Numbered from the stretch's first letter, positions 8,541 through 18,075 are shown. The stretch is 64,000 nucleotides of DNA from Nostoc linckia z4 (GCF_002608075.1 NZ_LAHA01000044.1:1-64000); one strand, 5' to 3'. The notes: a model not told the origin generated them from the sequence alone. A program made the numbers and translations.

Positions 8541-8579
8541 TAACACAAGCTTCATGTGAAGACATCGAAGCTTGTGTTA
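8541..8579. promoter_or_regulatory. Perfect 13-bp inverted repeat upstream of infC
   Basis: TAACACAAGCTTC at 8541-8553 is repeated exactly in inverse as GAAGCTTGTGTTA at 8567-8579, around a 13-base loop. It lies about 55 bp upstream of the proposed infC AUU start, so it could be a leader hairpin or a protein-binding operator for infC. There is no T-run on either side, which argues against a simple terminator. Confidence 0.7.
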
Positions 8580-8611
8580 ACCTTTCTTTCACAATAGACT
8601 TCTAAGAGAAG

Positions 8612-8826
8612 TGGGGAAAAGGGTAAGGGGTAAAGGGGAAAGGGCAAATAAAAACCCTTTTCCCTTTCCCCCCTATGAGCAAAAGTTACTTTTGCAAGAG
8701 GTATGATGTTAAATTTTACAACTAAGTACGTCGGTGTGAATATTTATCGTTGCAATGAGGCATGTCTTTGCGTCCCCTTGTCCCCGCGTCAGTCTTAATG
8801 ATAAGTCTTCAATGGAACATGATATT
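8612..8826. repeat. G/C-tract hairpin and fragment of a dispersed repeat
   Basis: Bases 8612-8675 have a G-rich half (GGGTAAGGGGTAAAGGGG) followed by a C-rich half (AAACCCTTTTCCCTTTCCCC), an imperfect hairpin downstream of the histidine kinase. Bases 8764-8826 (CGTCAGTCTTAATGATAAGT, then GAACATGATATTA) match the right arm of the repeat at 31278-31384 and run into the stop codon of the kinase gene. Nothing else is seen between infC and the kinase. Confidence 0.65.
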
Positions 8827-10822
8827 ATTGGTGACTGCTTAACATTTGTATAGGAATTTCAATTTGAAATTCAGTACCCTCACCTAATGCAGAAATACAA
8901 TTGAGTTTCCCTTGGTGCTTTTCCACAACAATCTGATAACTAATTGATAACCCTAAACCAGTTCCTTGACCAACAGGTTTTGTAGTGAAAAAGGGATTAA
9001 AAATTTGTTCTTGAACCTCTGGCTTGATACCAGAGCCATTATCCTTAATACTAATTAAAATCCTTTGGTTATCTACAACTGAAGTTTTGATTTGAATGGT
9101 TGGAATCTTCGTGGAAGACTGCCAACATTCCATATTTTCCTTGAGAGCATAAATCGCATTATTGATAATATTCATAAAAACCTGATTCAATTGATTGACA
9201 TAACAACTAACCTTGGGCAGTTGACCATATTCTTTAATTATCTGGATATCAGGTATTTTGTTGGGTAATGCCAACTGATGATTTAGAATCATCAATGTAT
9301 TATCTATGCCTTCATGAATATCTACAGATTTAATTTTTGCTTCATCTAACCGTGAGAAGTTACGTAAGCCGAGAACGATGTCTGTAATTCGCTCAGCACC
9401 TGCTTTCATAGATCCCACTAACTTAGGTAAATCGTTACACAAATAGTCTAAATCGATAGATTTTATTTTGGCTGCTACGGCAGGAGTTAATTCAGGATAC
9501 TCATCCTGATAAACTGCAATTAAATCTAATAAATCATCGATATACTGATTTGCATATTCAAGATTACCAGCAATAAAACTAACAGGATTGTTAATTTCAT
9601 GGGCTACCCCTGCTACCATTTGCCCCAGACCAGACATTTTTTCACTATGAACTAGTTGAGCTTGTGCTTTTTGTAAATCGAGCAGAGCTTTGCTTAATTC
9701 TGATGTTCGTTCTACAACTTTTATTTCTAATTCATCGTTTGCCTTTTGTAAAGCCATTGCGGCTCTGTAGGTTTCTGTAGCAATACTGGCAATATGGGTA
9801 GCGGTTTTGAGAATTTCTAAATGATGCCTAGTAGGATGACAGGGAAATTTATGAGATATAGCAAATGTTCCTAAAACTTCACCAGTTTGCGAAACAAAAG
9901 GTGATGACCAACAAGCTTTGATGTTGTGACTCAAAGCAAAATCTCGAAAATCAGCCCATAAAGGATCGTTAGCAATATCATTTACAAATACTGAATCTCC
10001 TCTATAAGCAGCAGTACCACAAGAACCAGAACATTCACCAATCATTAAACCATCAACACCCTTAGCAAATTCTTCTGGAAGAGTGGGTGCTGCTCCTCCC
10101 CTTAACCGCCGCTTGTCTTGGTCTACAACTAAAATAGAACAATACGCCCCAGGTAATTGTTGCTCTAGCAATACACAAAGATTGTTAAAAATTTCATATA
10201 AATTGACTCCAAAGGCTACTTGCTCTAAAACTTGGCTTTGGGTATAAACTAATGCTTCTGAACGCTTGCGTTCGATCGCTGTTGCTAAGATATGAGTTAC
10301 AGATTGTAAAAAATGAACATCATCTGGAGAAAAATTCCTGGTTTCAGTAGCATATACTTCCAGAAAACCTAAAGGTTTACTCGCACCTTGAATTAACACA
10401 CTCAAACCAGTAACGCTGTCGGGAGGAGAAGAAATAATTAAATTTTCTGTCTGACAATCGGATGTGTTGTAATTAAGAATTTGCTGAGTATTTTCCAACC
10501 ATTTTTGTTGTTGCTCAATATCTGTGATATTAATTTCACAAGAGTCCATTTCTAAAGCTTTATCCCCAATGCTAGCTACTTTCCGCAAAGCATTACTATC
10601 TGAAAGTATTTGCCAAATTCTACTGTATTTGACATTGAGTATTTGAGCTACTAAAGTAACTGTATTTTGGAATAAATCTGATAATTCCAGCCCAGAAAGC
10701 GCTTTTTGTCCGATTAAATTCACTGCTGCTTGGTAGCTGAAATTCATGGATGCATTATCATCATTCTGCCACTTATTGTTGGAATAAGTTGTTTTATTTG
10801 ATGCCCCTAAGTGTAAGTTCAT
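8825..10822 (-). CDS. GAF-domain sensor histidine kinase
   Basis: This 665-residue soluble kinase has two GAF-like domains (about residues 30-190 and 200-355), a coiled-coil (ELEIKVVERTSELSKALLDL), a HisKA domain with the phosphoacceptor in MVAGVAHEINNPVSF (about residue 405), and a HATPase with N box (FMNIINNAIYAL), G1 box DNGSGI and G2 box GQGTGLGLS. GAF domains often bind bilins or small molecules in cyanobacteria; in the second GAF a CSGSCG motif is present, but whether a chromophore is attached cannot be judged. No transmembrane segment or response regulator is seen beside it, so it is an orphan kinase here. All catalytic motifs are present. Confidence 0.92.
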   Translation of the reverse strand: MNLHLGASNKTTYSNNKWQNDDNASMNFSYQAAVNLIGQKALSGLELSDLFQNTVTLVAQILNVKYSRIWQILSDSNALRKVASIGDKALEMDSCEINITDIEQQQKWLENTQQILNYNTSDCQTENLIISSPPDSVTGLSVLIQGASKPLGFLEVYATETRNFSPDDVHFLQSVTHILATAIERKRSEALVYTQSQVLEQVAFGVNLYEIFNNLCVLLEQQLPGAYCSILVVDQDKRRLRGGAAPTLPEEFAKGVDGLMIGECSGSCGTAAYRGDSVFVNDIANDPLWADFRDFALSHNIKACWSSPFVSQTGEVLGTFAISHKFPCHPTRHHLEILKTATHIASIATETYRAAMALQKANDELEIKVVERTSELSKALLDLQKAQAQLVHSEKMSGLGQMVAGVAHEINNPVSFIAGNLEYANQYIDDLLDLIAVYQDEYPELTPAVAAKIKSIDLDYLCNDLPKLVGSMKAGAERITDIVLGLRNFSRLDEAKIKSVDIHEGIDNTLMILNHQLALPNKIPDIQIIKEYGQLPKVSCYVNQLNQVFMNIINNAIYALKENMECWQSSTKIPTIQIKTSVVDNQRILISIKDNGSGIKPEVQEQIFNPFFTTKPVGQGTGLGLSISYQIVVEKHQGKLNCISALGEGTEFQIEIPIQMLSSHQ

Positions 10823-11036
10823 AAATCCAATATCATTTTTCTGTGTATCTCATAGTTCCCTAAAAAATTTGAGATCTCAACTTAATTGCCAAAACTTTAA
10901 TGATAATGGAATTTTTATAAATCAAAGATAAAGTAGTGCCAAAGCATCTACATTCATCTTGACAAAAATATTAGTTGATGTTTTCAAGAATGTAGAATTC
11001 TAAATCATCAAGTTTTTAAATGCCATATAAATGTTG

Positions 11037-12245
11037 TTATTTGATAACTACCCATTGTGTGACACCCGCCATTCCTCGCCAGCCCAAAAATTTACCAATG
11101 GGTTCGGCGCGCTGGATGGCAATACGAATTAAATCGCCACCGACTCGTTGATGCCATTGAAATAAAGTTTGTTCGCCTTCTACCGTCACCACATTGACCA
11201 CCAAACGCCCACCCGGCCGCAGTGCTTCCCAACAAACATCAAAAAGTCCCGTTGCTGTTACCCCGCCACCAATAAAAATCGCATCTGGTGTTGGCAAGTC
11301 TTTCAAAGCAGCAGGCGCTTTACCCGCGATGATTTGCAGATTTGGAGTACCGAGAGTGGCGGCATTATCAGCAATATATAGTAATCTAGATGAGTTTTGC
11401 TCGATCGCCACCGCCCGACACCGTGGATGAGTTCGCATCCATTCAATGGAAATGGAACCGCAACCCGCCCCCACATCCCACAATAATTGTCCCGGTGTCG
11501 GTGCTAAAGCTGCTAAAGTGATTGCCCTAACTTCACGTTTGGTTAATTGTCCATCGTGGTGGTAGGCATTATCTGGCAATCCTGGTAATCTTGGTAAAGG
11601 AATAACCCCAACATCGGCAATACAATCTACTGCCATCGCATTCAAGGCTGCAATTTCAGTTTCATTCCAAAATGCAGCCATACCCTCCACAATTCTTTCA
11701 TGAACGCCGCCCATACGCTCCAAGACGGTGATTTTGCTGCCACCATAGCCGCGATTTGTCAAAATTTCGGCAACAACGGCGGGTGTGTCCTTGCCTTGGC
11801 TCAAAATTAACAGCTTAGCTCCCGGATAAATGTAAGATTGCAACAGGGAAGATGGGCGACCATTTAAACTCAAGGTTTCCACTTCCGTTAAAGACCATCC
11901 CAACCTCGCACAGGCGAGGCTAAAAGCTGAAGGTGCGGGGATAATGGTGATTTCGGAAATGGGAATTCGCCTCGTTAAAGTAACACCAATGCCGTAACAC
12001 ATAGGATCGCCACTTGCAAGTACGCAAATTGACTCACCGCGACGCTTGCTGATTTCTTCTACAGAAGTACTGATGGGAGATGCCCAGATTATTTTCTCAC
12101 GTTGGTCATCCGAAGGCAGCATTGCTAAATGGCGATCGCCTCCCACAATTACTTTAGCTTGGGCGATGACCGAAAGAGCGATGGCACTTAATCCCTGCAA
12201 CCCATCTTCTCCTATACCGATAATAGAAAGCCATTTCTCTGTCAT
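11037..12245 (-). CDS. cobL: Precorrin-6Y C5,15-methyltransferase (CbiE-CbiT fusion)
   Basis: This 402-residue fusion carries out the C-5/C-15 methylation and decarboxylation step of corrin-ring synthesis for cobalamin. The N-terminal half is CbiE-like (IGIGEDGLQGLS start, GGDRHLAML, ASGDPMCYGIG). The C-terminal half is CbiT-like with the SAM site LLWDVGAGCGSISIEWMR and IFIGGG. Length is as expected for cobL. It is followed upstream on the same strand by a methyltransferase gene 12 bp away (12258-13037), suggesting co-transcription. A decayed partial copy lies at 7619-7885. No cobalamin riboswitch was recognised. Confidence 0.93.
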   Translation of the reverse strand: MTEKWLSIIGIGEDGLQGLSAIALSVIAQAKVIVGGDRHLAMLPSDDQREKIIWASPISTSVEEISKRRGESICVLASGDPMCYGIGVTLTRRIPISEITIIPAPSAFSLACARLGWSLTEVETLSLNGRPSSLLQSYIYPGAKLLILSQGKDTPAVVAEILTNRGYGGSKITVLERMGGVHERIVEGMAAFWNETEIAALNAMAVDCIADVGVIPLPRLPGLPDNAYHHDGQLTKREVRAITLAALAPTPGQLLWDVGAGCGSISIEWMRTHPRCRAVAIEQNSSRLLYIADNAATLGTPNLQIIAGKAPAALKDLPTPDAIFIGGGVTATGLFDVCWEALRPGGRLVVNVVTVEGEQTLFQWHQRVGGDLIRIAIQRAEPIGKFLGWRGMAGVTQWVVIK

Positions 12246-12257
12246 GCTAATTAATGA

Positions 12258-13037
12258 TTAATATTTTTCAGCTGTTATAAACAAGTAATCTCCTCGATTA
12301 TTTTCATATTTTTTGATAATCTCTGTGATACGTCCTGTATCAATGTCTGCTGCTAGCCTTTCACACCCTGTAGCGATTTCCGCCGCAGAAGCTAGCAAAG
12401 CAAAGGTAGAAATTCCAGAACGCACATTTTCATCTAAATATATTTCTGGATGATATTTACCACTATATAAAAATAAGTCTTGCAAGTTTTCACCAATATA
12501 ATAAGGTTCAATATCTGTTAATTCAAAACCTGATTCCTTGAGAGCATATTTAACATTTTCTAAATTTGGCATTTGTTCAGCAGATTTATACATAGCTTCT
12601 GGAAAATATTCCACTAACCAATATTTTCTCATTTGCTCTGGTGTTGCAGTAAATAATACGAAATTACCAGCTGCCAAGACACGGTAAATTTCTCTAAAAG
12701 CAGGAATTAATGCAGTAAAATGATGTATTGCTAAAGTACATAATACACCAGAGAAACTGCCATTCACATAAGGTAAAGTCTCTACTTCTCCAACTTCCCA
12801 AGCTATAGTATTACTCTTATTTTTAGCAGCATCAATCATCTTTATTGATTGGTCTATTCCATGCCAAACACCACCGTGTTTTGCTAAAGCCAGCGTATAA
12901 TTTCCAGTACCACAGGCCACATCTAGATATGAATAATCTGATTTTATCTGAAGTTTAACAGCTAATCGATTAGCAATTTCAGGATCGGCACGACGAGTCA
13001 AATCATAGCTTTTGCCAATTTGCTCATAAATAGCCAT
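12258..13037 (-). CDS. Class I SAM-dependent methyltransferase
   Basis: The frame is open from 13082, but the likely start is ATG 13037 (MAIYEQIGKSYD), giving 259 residues. Motif I is YLDVACGTGNYTLAL, followed by the acidic GIDQSIKMIDAA, motif GEVETLPY and VLCTLAIHHF, a UbiE/Methyltransf_11-like layout. The substrate is unknown. It ends 12 bp before cobL on the same strand, so the two may be one transcript, but nothing in the sequence ties it to corrin chemistry. Confidence 0.85.
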   Translation of the reverse strand: MAIYEQIGKSYDLTRRADPEIANRLAVKLQIKSDYSYLDVACGTGNYTLALAKHGGVWHGIDQSIKMIDAAKNKSNTIAWEVGEVETLPYVNGSFSGVLCTLAIHHFTALIPAFREIYRVLAAGNFVLFTATPEQMRKYWLVEYFPEAMYKSAEQMPNLENVKYALKESGFELTDIEPYYIGENLQDLFLYSGKYHPEIYLDENVRSGISTFALLASAAEIATGCERLAADIDTGRITEIIKKYENNRGDYLFITAEKY

Positions 13038-13116
13038 TTGTTTAACTTTACGATTAATTTTTAGACTTATATTATATAGCAATCCTCTTTGTCCATCGCA
13101 CTTTCAGAATTATTTG

Positions 13117-14646
13117 TTACTGCTGAAGCTGTTTAATTAACTCCAGCATTTTTTGGTATTGCTCTGTGTTTCCCTGTTCTAAAAAGAGATTAGCTGCTTT
13201 TTGTAAATCAGCGATCGCACCTTGTTTATCTCCCAATTGATAACGGACAATCCCCCGTCCACTGTAGGCTGGAGCAAAGTCGGCATTGAGTCGCAAAGCT
13301 GTAGTAAAATCAGTAATTGCTCCCTTTTTGTCTCCCAATTCAAAGCGGGCAATTGCGCGTGCGGCGTAGGGTGGGGTCAGGTTGGGATTAATTTTTAATG
13401 CTTGATTAAAATCTGCGATCGCTTTTTGTTTATCTCCCAATTGATAATAAGAAATACCCCGTCCACCGTAGGCTTCGGCGTAGTTGGGATTAATTTTCAA
13501 TGCTTGATTAAAATCTGCAATGGCGTTTTTGCTATCATCCAAACTATTACGAGCAATCCCTCGGTTATTGTAGGCCAAGAGATAGTTAGGATTAATTTCT
13601 ATGGCTCGATTATAATCGGCGATCGCACTTTTTTTATCTCCCAAAGCAGAACGAGCTAAACCCCGATTATTATAAGCATCGGCATCTTTAGAGTTAATTT
13701 TCAAGGCTTGGTTAAAGTCATCAATTGCGCCTTGAAAGTCTCCTAAATTATAGCGTGCAAGACCGCGATTATTGTAAGCATCGAGATATTTGGGATTGAG
13801 TTTAATTGCTGTAGTATATTTGGCGATCGCACCTTTAAAATCTCCTTTGTCGTAGTTATCGCCAGCTTGAATATAAAAATCGTCTGCTTTCGGCGTTTTT
13901 GGTGTTGAGATGCTGGGAGGAGTAACACCTAAATCTATCCCGACTTGAGTTGATAATCTCAAAAAGGTATTAATGGGAATGCCTAAATTAAAACCTGATT
14001 TCACATAAGCAACTGTGGAATTTATCTTCGATGTTTCTATATCTGCTTCATCTCCTCTCCCATGAATGCCAATCAATTCACCTTTGTCATTTAACACCGG
14101 GCCGCCACTCATCCCTGGTAAAGTGACATTGTTGTAAACTAGGGCATAACCATCACGCAAAGGCTCAGAGGCATTAGCAGTAATTCGTCCATCAGTGAAG
14201 TTGTAAATTGTGTTGGAAATTGCTGCTGTGGCTTGGGGAAAACCAGCTACATAAGCAGTGGTGCCTTCTGTGATTGTATTTGAGTTGCCGATTTTAGCCA
14301 CGGTATAACTTTGAGGGCTGGTAAATTGGGCAATGGCCAAATCTACTTCTGGCAGTTTTTTCACAGTGTCATAATTTAGTTGATGGCGTTGATTATCTGG
14401 GGTGACAATTTCATATTTAGCTTTAGTTTCAATTACATGTTTAACTGTAATAAGTGTGTAAACATTACCTTCTTTTTGAATAATTATCCCAGTGCCAGAA
14501 CTATTTTTATTATCAATTAATACTGTAATACCTTTGGCAATTTTACCCACTTCGGTTGATGATAAAGCCATTGTCAATTGCGGTTGCACAAAGGTGATTG
14601 TGACTCCGATAATTGCTGGGGTAAGTAAATAATCAAATTTCATCAT
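13117..14646 (-). CDS. Exported trypsin-like serine protease with TPR repeats
   Basis: This encodes 509 residues. An N-terminal signal peptide (YLLTPAIIGVTITFVQPQ) is followed by a trypsin-like domain with the triad in VKHVIE (His), VDLAIAQF (Asp) and GMSGGPVL (Ser), ending near residue 240. From about residue 260 to the end there are about seven TPR units (YNNRGLARYNLGDFQGAI type), a protein-binding scaffold. It is the last gene of a same-strand block with two further proteases of the same type, an unknown secreted protein and a COP23 protein. Its protease domain is closely similar to that of 15802-16650 (both start with a PAIIGVT/TAIIGVT signal and share IHGRGD/IHGRAD), indicating duplication. 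It probably acts in the periplasm or outside the cell. Confidence 0.88.
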   Translation of the reverse strand: MMKFDYLLTPAIIGVTITFVQPQLTMALSSTEVGKIAKGITVLIDNKNSSGTGIIIQKEGNVYTLITVKHVIETKAKYEIVTPDNQRHQLNYDTVKKLPEVDLAIAQFTSPQSYTVAKIGNSNTITEGTTAYVAGFPQATAAISNTIYNFTDGRITANASEPLRDGYALVYNNVTLPGMSGGPVLNDKGELIGIHGRGDEADIETSKINSTVAYVKSGFNLGIPINTFLRLSTQVGIDLGVTPPSISTPKTPKADDFYIQAGDNYDKGDFKGAIAKYTTAIKLNPKYLDAYNNRGLARYNLGDFQGAIDDFNQALKINSKDADAYNNRGLARSALGDKKSAIADYNRAIEINPNYLLAYNNRGIARNSLDDSKNAIADFNQALKINPNYAEAYGGRGISYYQLGDKQKAIADFNQALKINPNLTPPYAARAIARFELGDKKGAITDFTTALRLNADFAPAYSGRGIVRYQLGDKQGAIADLQKAANLFLEQGNTEQYQKMLELIKQLQQ

Positions 14647-14749
14647 TTAATTTGTTAAATATTTTAACTTTTGTTTTTACCCAGATCTAAGTAAGTCGCT
14701 GAAATAAAACCAAACTATGTAAAGAAAAGTAAATAAAGCTCAAACTCTT

Positions 14750-14816
14750 TCTCCCCCCTGCTCCCTGCTCCCTGCCCCCTGCCTTATCCCAACAATAATT
14801 ATTTACATCGGCCTAC
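14750..14816. repeat. C-rich simple repeat
   Basis: CTCCCTGCTCCCTGCCCCCT-type repeats occupy about 14750-14782, between the protease-TPR gene and the preceding gene on the same strand. Confidence 0.6.
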
Positions 14817-15542
14817 TTATTTTGGTGCAGTACAAGAATTATTAAAACTATATGCTTCCTGCCAACGTTGAACATTTTTTTTGCCGATAGGAAATACTTT
14901 AGTATCACCATTCACAAAAGTTAAACGACCTTTAACTTCTTTTGCAGGTGCAGTCCTGAGCATATTAGCTGCATCAGCATTGATAGCAAATGAAGTATCT
15001 GTCATATACCAAGTGCTGGAACGTTCATAATTTGTATTGTTTTCGTATACACTATATGTGTATTTTCCTGAAAATCCTCTGGGCTTGATATTTGGACTGG
15101 GAGTTAGTTGGAGAATTTGACCATCAATTCCTAATTCTATGAGTTGGGGAACAAGTTCCTCTAAATCAGCTTGACCATTAAAAGGAGCTGATTGAACAAT
15201 TATTTTCACAAAGCACCCTTCAATTTTGCTACCCCATAAGGAGACTACAACAAACCTTCCAGGGCGGGGACTATCAAAGGGACTTTTAAATATACCTCCA
15301 GATTTATCTTCCCCGTGGCGCTCAATTACTACTTTTCCTAAAAGCGAATTGACAAGACTATCTTGAATATTGACAACTGCATCAAAAGGCAATTTATCAC
15401 CAGCCCAAGACATTCCATTCACAGTATTCAGTTCATCTTCTCCAATTGAAGTTTCGGCAATGACACTTTCTTGACCAAGATTAAGCAATGCCGCAACCAG
15501 CAATAAACTCAAAAAGCTTGATTTGAAAATTCTTTGAAACAT
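14817..15542 (-). CDS. Secreted protein of unknown function
   Basis: This encodes 241 residues from ATG 15542 (the frame opens at a TTG five codons upstream). The N-terminus is a signal peptide (SSFLSLLLVAALLNLGQ, cleavage likely after VIAE). The mature part contains two cysteines (EGCFVKI and NSCTAPK) that could pair, and a predicted beta-rich fold. I do not recognise the family. It sits between two exported trypsin-like protease genes on the same strand; as a secreted partner it could be a substrate, an inhibitor or a co-factor, but that is only position-based. Confidence 0.75.
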   Translation of the reverse strand: MFQRIFKSSFLSLLLVAALLNLGQESVIAETSIGEDELNTVNGMSWAGDKLPFDAVVNIQDSLVNSLLGKVVIERHGEDKSGGIFKSPFDSPRPGRFVVVSLWGSKIEGCFVKIIVQSAPFNGQADLEELVPQLIELGIDGQILQLTPSPNIKPRGFSGKYTYSVYENNTNYERSSTWYMTDTSFAINADAANMLRTAPAKEVKGRLTFVNGDTKVFPIGKKNVQRWQEAYSFNNSCTAPK

Positions 15543-15718
15543 AGTAATTACACACAAAGTATATAATTTATTTTATACAGCATATTTACCGAAAAGTGAA
15601 GTACACAAAGATTCACCCTTCAGGTCTGTTTCATATCATGTCCGCATAATTAGTTATGCTTTCCACAGCCATTGCACCGCACCCCTTAACCCCCTCCCTT
15701 AGCAAGATACAGCTAGCA

Positions 15719-15776
15719 AATCAGGGGTGACACCCCTGATTCCACCCGATGTAGAGACGTAGCAATGCTACGTCTC
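15719..15776. terminator. Two consecutive perfect hairpins
   Basis: AATCAGGGGTG (15719-15729) pairs with CACCCCTGATT (15731-15741), and GAGACGTAGCA (15754-15764) pairs with TGCTACGTCTC (15766-15776). Both are 11-bp perfect stems with a single-base centre. They lie just downstream of the protease gene 15802-16650. The second is of the GTAGAGACGTAGCAATGCTA type that recurs in cyanobacterial intergenic DNA. They may act as transcription stops but lack a clear T-run. Confidence 0.6.
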
Positions 15777-15801
15777 CACTAATTGCGTATTTTGAGTGTA
15801 T

Positions 15802-16650
15802 TTAACAACGTTTACCAGGACAACCATACCCTGTAGTTCCCGCAGACCCATTAATTGTGGGAGGTCTTCCTGTAATGGGAGGAGTAGACGGTTCTGTAAA
15901 TTTTGTTGGTGCAACTCGTGTAACTGGTGAATTTTGGATTGTCAGTCCCAAATTCTTGCCTATTTGGGAGTTAGTCAAGATTTTGATGGGAATTCCTAGA
16001 TTAAAACCTGATTTGATAATAATGTTGGGATTTCGATCGGAGATTTGAAAGTTCTCGGTCATATCGGCTCTACCGTGGATTCCCACTAGTTCGCCTTTAT
16101 CATTTAATACTGGGCCACCACTCATCCCTGGCAAGGTATTATTGGTGTAAACTAAGGCATAACCGTCGCGCTGGGGTGCATTAGAAGAAATTTGCCCGGT
16201 GAGGAAACTGTAACTTGAATTAGAAATTGCTGCTGTGGTTTGTGGGAACCCAGCTACATAAACTGCTGTACCTTCTGTTGCTTCGTCTGAGTTGCCGATT
16301 TTAGCAACAGCGTAACTCTGGGTGCTGGTAAACTGCACAATGGCTAAATCTACATCTGGAAATTTTTTGACGGTGTTGTAGTTGAGTGGATAACGTTGAG
16401 CATCTGGGGTGATAATTTCATATTTGGCTTCAGTTTCAATTACATGTCTAGCGGTCAGAACAGTGTAAGTATTGCCCTCTTTTTTGAGAATTACGCCACT
16501 ACCTGGGCCACTTTTTTTGTAAATCTGCACCGTTATTGCTTTGGCAAGCTTCCCGACTTCTACTGTGGATAAGGCTATGGTGGTTTGTGGTTGCACAAAT
16601 GCCATCGTCACCCCTATAATTGCTGTTGCTAATCCACCATCAAGCCTCAT
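15802..16650 (-). CDS. Exported trypsin-like serine protease
   Basis: This encodes 282 residues. I chose ATG 16650 (MRLDGGLATAIIGVTMAF), which has GAGG seven bases upstream and gives a normal signal peptide; the open frame begins at 16671 and would overlap the preceding gene. The triad is TARHVIE (His), VDLAIVQF (Asp), GMSGGPVL (Ser). The C-terminus after the protease domain is proline- and threonine-rich and ends in GYGCPGKRC. It follows the protease 16661-17440 by 10 bp and is probably translated from the same message. It lacks the TPR part of its close relative 13117-14646. Confidence 0.87.
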   Translation of the reverse strand: MRLDGGLATAIIGVTMAFVQPQTTIALSTVEVGKLAKAITVQIYKKSGPGSGVILKKEGNTYTVLTARHVIETEAKYEIITPDAQRYPLNYNTVKKFPDVDLAIVQFTSTQSYAVAKIGNSDEATEGTAVYVAGFPQTTAAISNSSYSFLTGQISSNAPQRDGYALVYTNNTLPGMSGGPVLNDKGELVGIHGRADMTENFQISDRNPNIIIKSGFNLGIPIKILTNSQIGKNLGLTIQNSPVTRVAPTKFTEPSTPPITGRPPTINGSAGTTGYGCPGKRC

Positions 16651-16660
16651 TATCTGACCT

Positions 16661-17440
16661 CTAATCAGCATTATTTAATAAGGAAAAATCTATAGTTTTT
16701 TTAGATTTTGGTGTTAGCTGCACAATCTTTTCCATTGACACAGCCCAACTCAGGCGAATAATCATTTTATGTAATTGCTCATCTGTCTTGGAGCCGTCCT
16801 GAAAAACAGAAGGGACATCCCACACAGGATAAGCGTGCATTCCATTTACACCCACAACCTTGCCCTGACGATTCAACAGCGGCCCTCCACTCATGCCCTT
16901 TTCAAGATTATTCGTGTACCCTAACTGATAGCCTCCTTCTAAAGGTTTGGGTAGCACCAATAAAACTTTACCTGTAGTCAAGGCAAAATTTTTTACTAGA
17001 GAGCTGTCTTCTGTGGCAGGAAACCCGCCACTAAACACTTCATCGCCCACTAGTGGAGAAGAACCAACAGATGCTACAGCATAGATTTTGCTTTTACTGT
17101 GGAATTTCAATAAAGCTAAATCATTGTTGCCAAAGTTTAAGCCTTTAGGTAAATCTGCTGCATAGATTTTACCATCTGGTGTTTGAATGCGATAGGGGCG
17201 ATCGCCTGCTTCTAATACATGAGCGTTGGTCAAAACTGTATAACTAAAATTTTGCTTTTTCAGTATAATTCCTGAACCTAAAAAATCTGCCGCTAAAATT
17301 TTCACAGTGATAGATTGGGCTTTTTGGTAAAGTTTCTGGCTTTGGTATTGAGCAGAAACACTAAGAAACGGTGTCGATGCTGACAATGCCATCGATACAC
17401 TGCCAATCCAAATAACCAATCTCAATTTACGCCAATTCAT
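16661..17440 (-). CDS. Exported trypsin-like serine protease
   Basis: This encodes 259 residues from ATG 17440 (MNWRKLRLVIWIGSVSMAL), which has GGAG six bases upstream; the frame extends to 17479. A signal peptide is followed by the triad TNAHVLE (His), NNDLALLKF (Asp) and GMSGGPLL (Ser). It is more diverged from the other two proteases of this block than they are from each other. It follows the COP23 gene by about 70 bp and precedes protease 15802-16650 by 10 bp. The specificity is unknown. Confidence 0.87.
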   Translation of the reverse strand: MNWRKLRLVIWIGSVSMALSASTPFLSVSAQYQSQKLYQKAQSITVKILAADFLGSGIILKKQNFSYTVLTNAHVLEAGDRPYRIQTPDGKIYAADLPKGLNFGNNDLALLKFHSKSKIYAVASVGSSPLVGDEVFSGGFPATEDSSLVKNFALTTGKVLLVLPKPLEGGYQLGYTNNLEKGMSGGPLLNRQGKVVGVNGMHAYPVWDVPSVFQDGSKTDEQLHKMIIRLSWAVSMEKIVQLTPKSKKTIDFSLLNNAD

Positions 17441-17511
17441 GTCGGTCTCCAGGTAATATGAAATTGCTGGCGTAGTCATAGCCCCTTGGAGACATGAATA
17501 TTATCTGAATC

Positions 17512-18075
17512 CTAATTTGACTCACTGTTTAGCTCATCTGTAGCGTTGTTCAGATACTCATCAAAAATAATATTTACGGTGTCTTCGCTAGTTTCATTCA
17601 ATACATTTCCAGCTACCAATCCCCGACGATTCAATAGCCTTCGCATAGTCAGTTTAGCATTACTACCACGCTTGAGAGTAAATAACAAAGTGCTATTTGT
17701 ACAAGCAGCATTTTGGTTAGGAGCCGCGCATACAACTGTTTCTCCTCGAAGCGTTCCAGTTTTGATGTACTTTAGCGTACCATTATCATAGCTCCTTTGA
17801 AATCTCCGAGATACCTCCTGACAACGGCGTTCATTTGTCCACTCTTTGGGGAAATAATCTTGAGAAACCCATCTAATCATTGGTACTTTTCTGCCATCTT
17901 GGGTACGTGCAAATGTGATGGGTACACCATTACTCTTGGCACAGTAAAATGTTGTACCACTAGCATAGCTAGGCTGATTGATGGTTGCAGTTGTAGTAAA
18001 TGCACTCAGCGCAGCTGTAACAATACCTATCAACCTTTGATTAAATAACTGGAGTTTCATTGTTTTACTTTTCAT
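17512..18075 (-). CDS. COP23-domain protein
   Basis: This encodes 187 residues (ATG 18075; an internal ATG at 18060 would give a neater signal peptide, MKLQLFNQRLIGIVTAALSA). The mature part has the COP23 pattern: FYCAKSNGVPITFART, VPMIRWVSQDYFP, RRCQEVSRRFQ, LKYIKTG, VVCAAPN. COP23 (circadian oscillating polypeptide, 23 kDa) was first described as a rhythmically made surface or membrane-associated protein of a unicellular cyanobacterium; its biochemical role is not known. Four cysteines are spaced as if forming two disulfides. It heads the same-strand block of three exported trypsin-like proteases and one unknown secreted protein. Confidence 0.85.
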   Translation of the reverse strand: MKSKTMKLQLFNQRLIGIVTAALSAFTTTATINQPSYASGTTFYCAKSNGVPITFARTQDGRKVPMIRWVSQDYFPKEWTNERRCQEVSRRFQRSYDNGTLKYIKTGTLRGETVVCAAPNQNAACTNSTLLFTLKRGSNAKLTMRRLLNRRGLVAGNVLNETSEDTVNIIFDEYLNNATDELNSESN

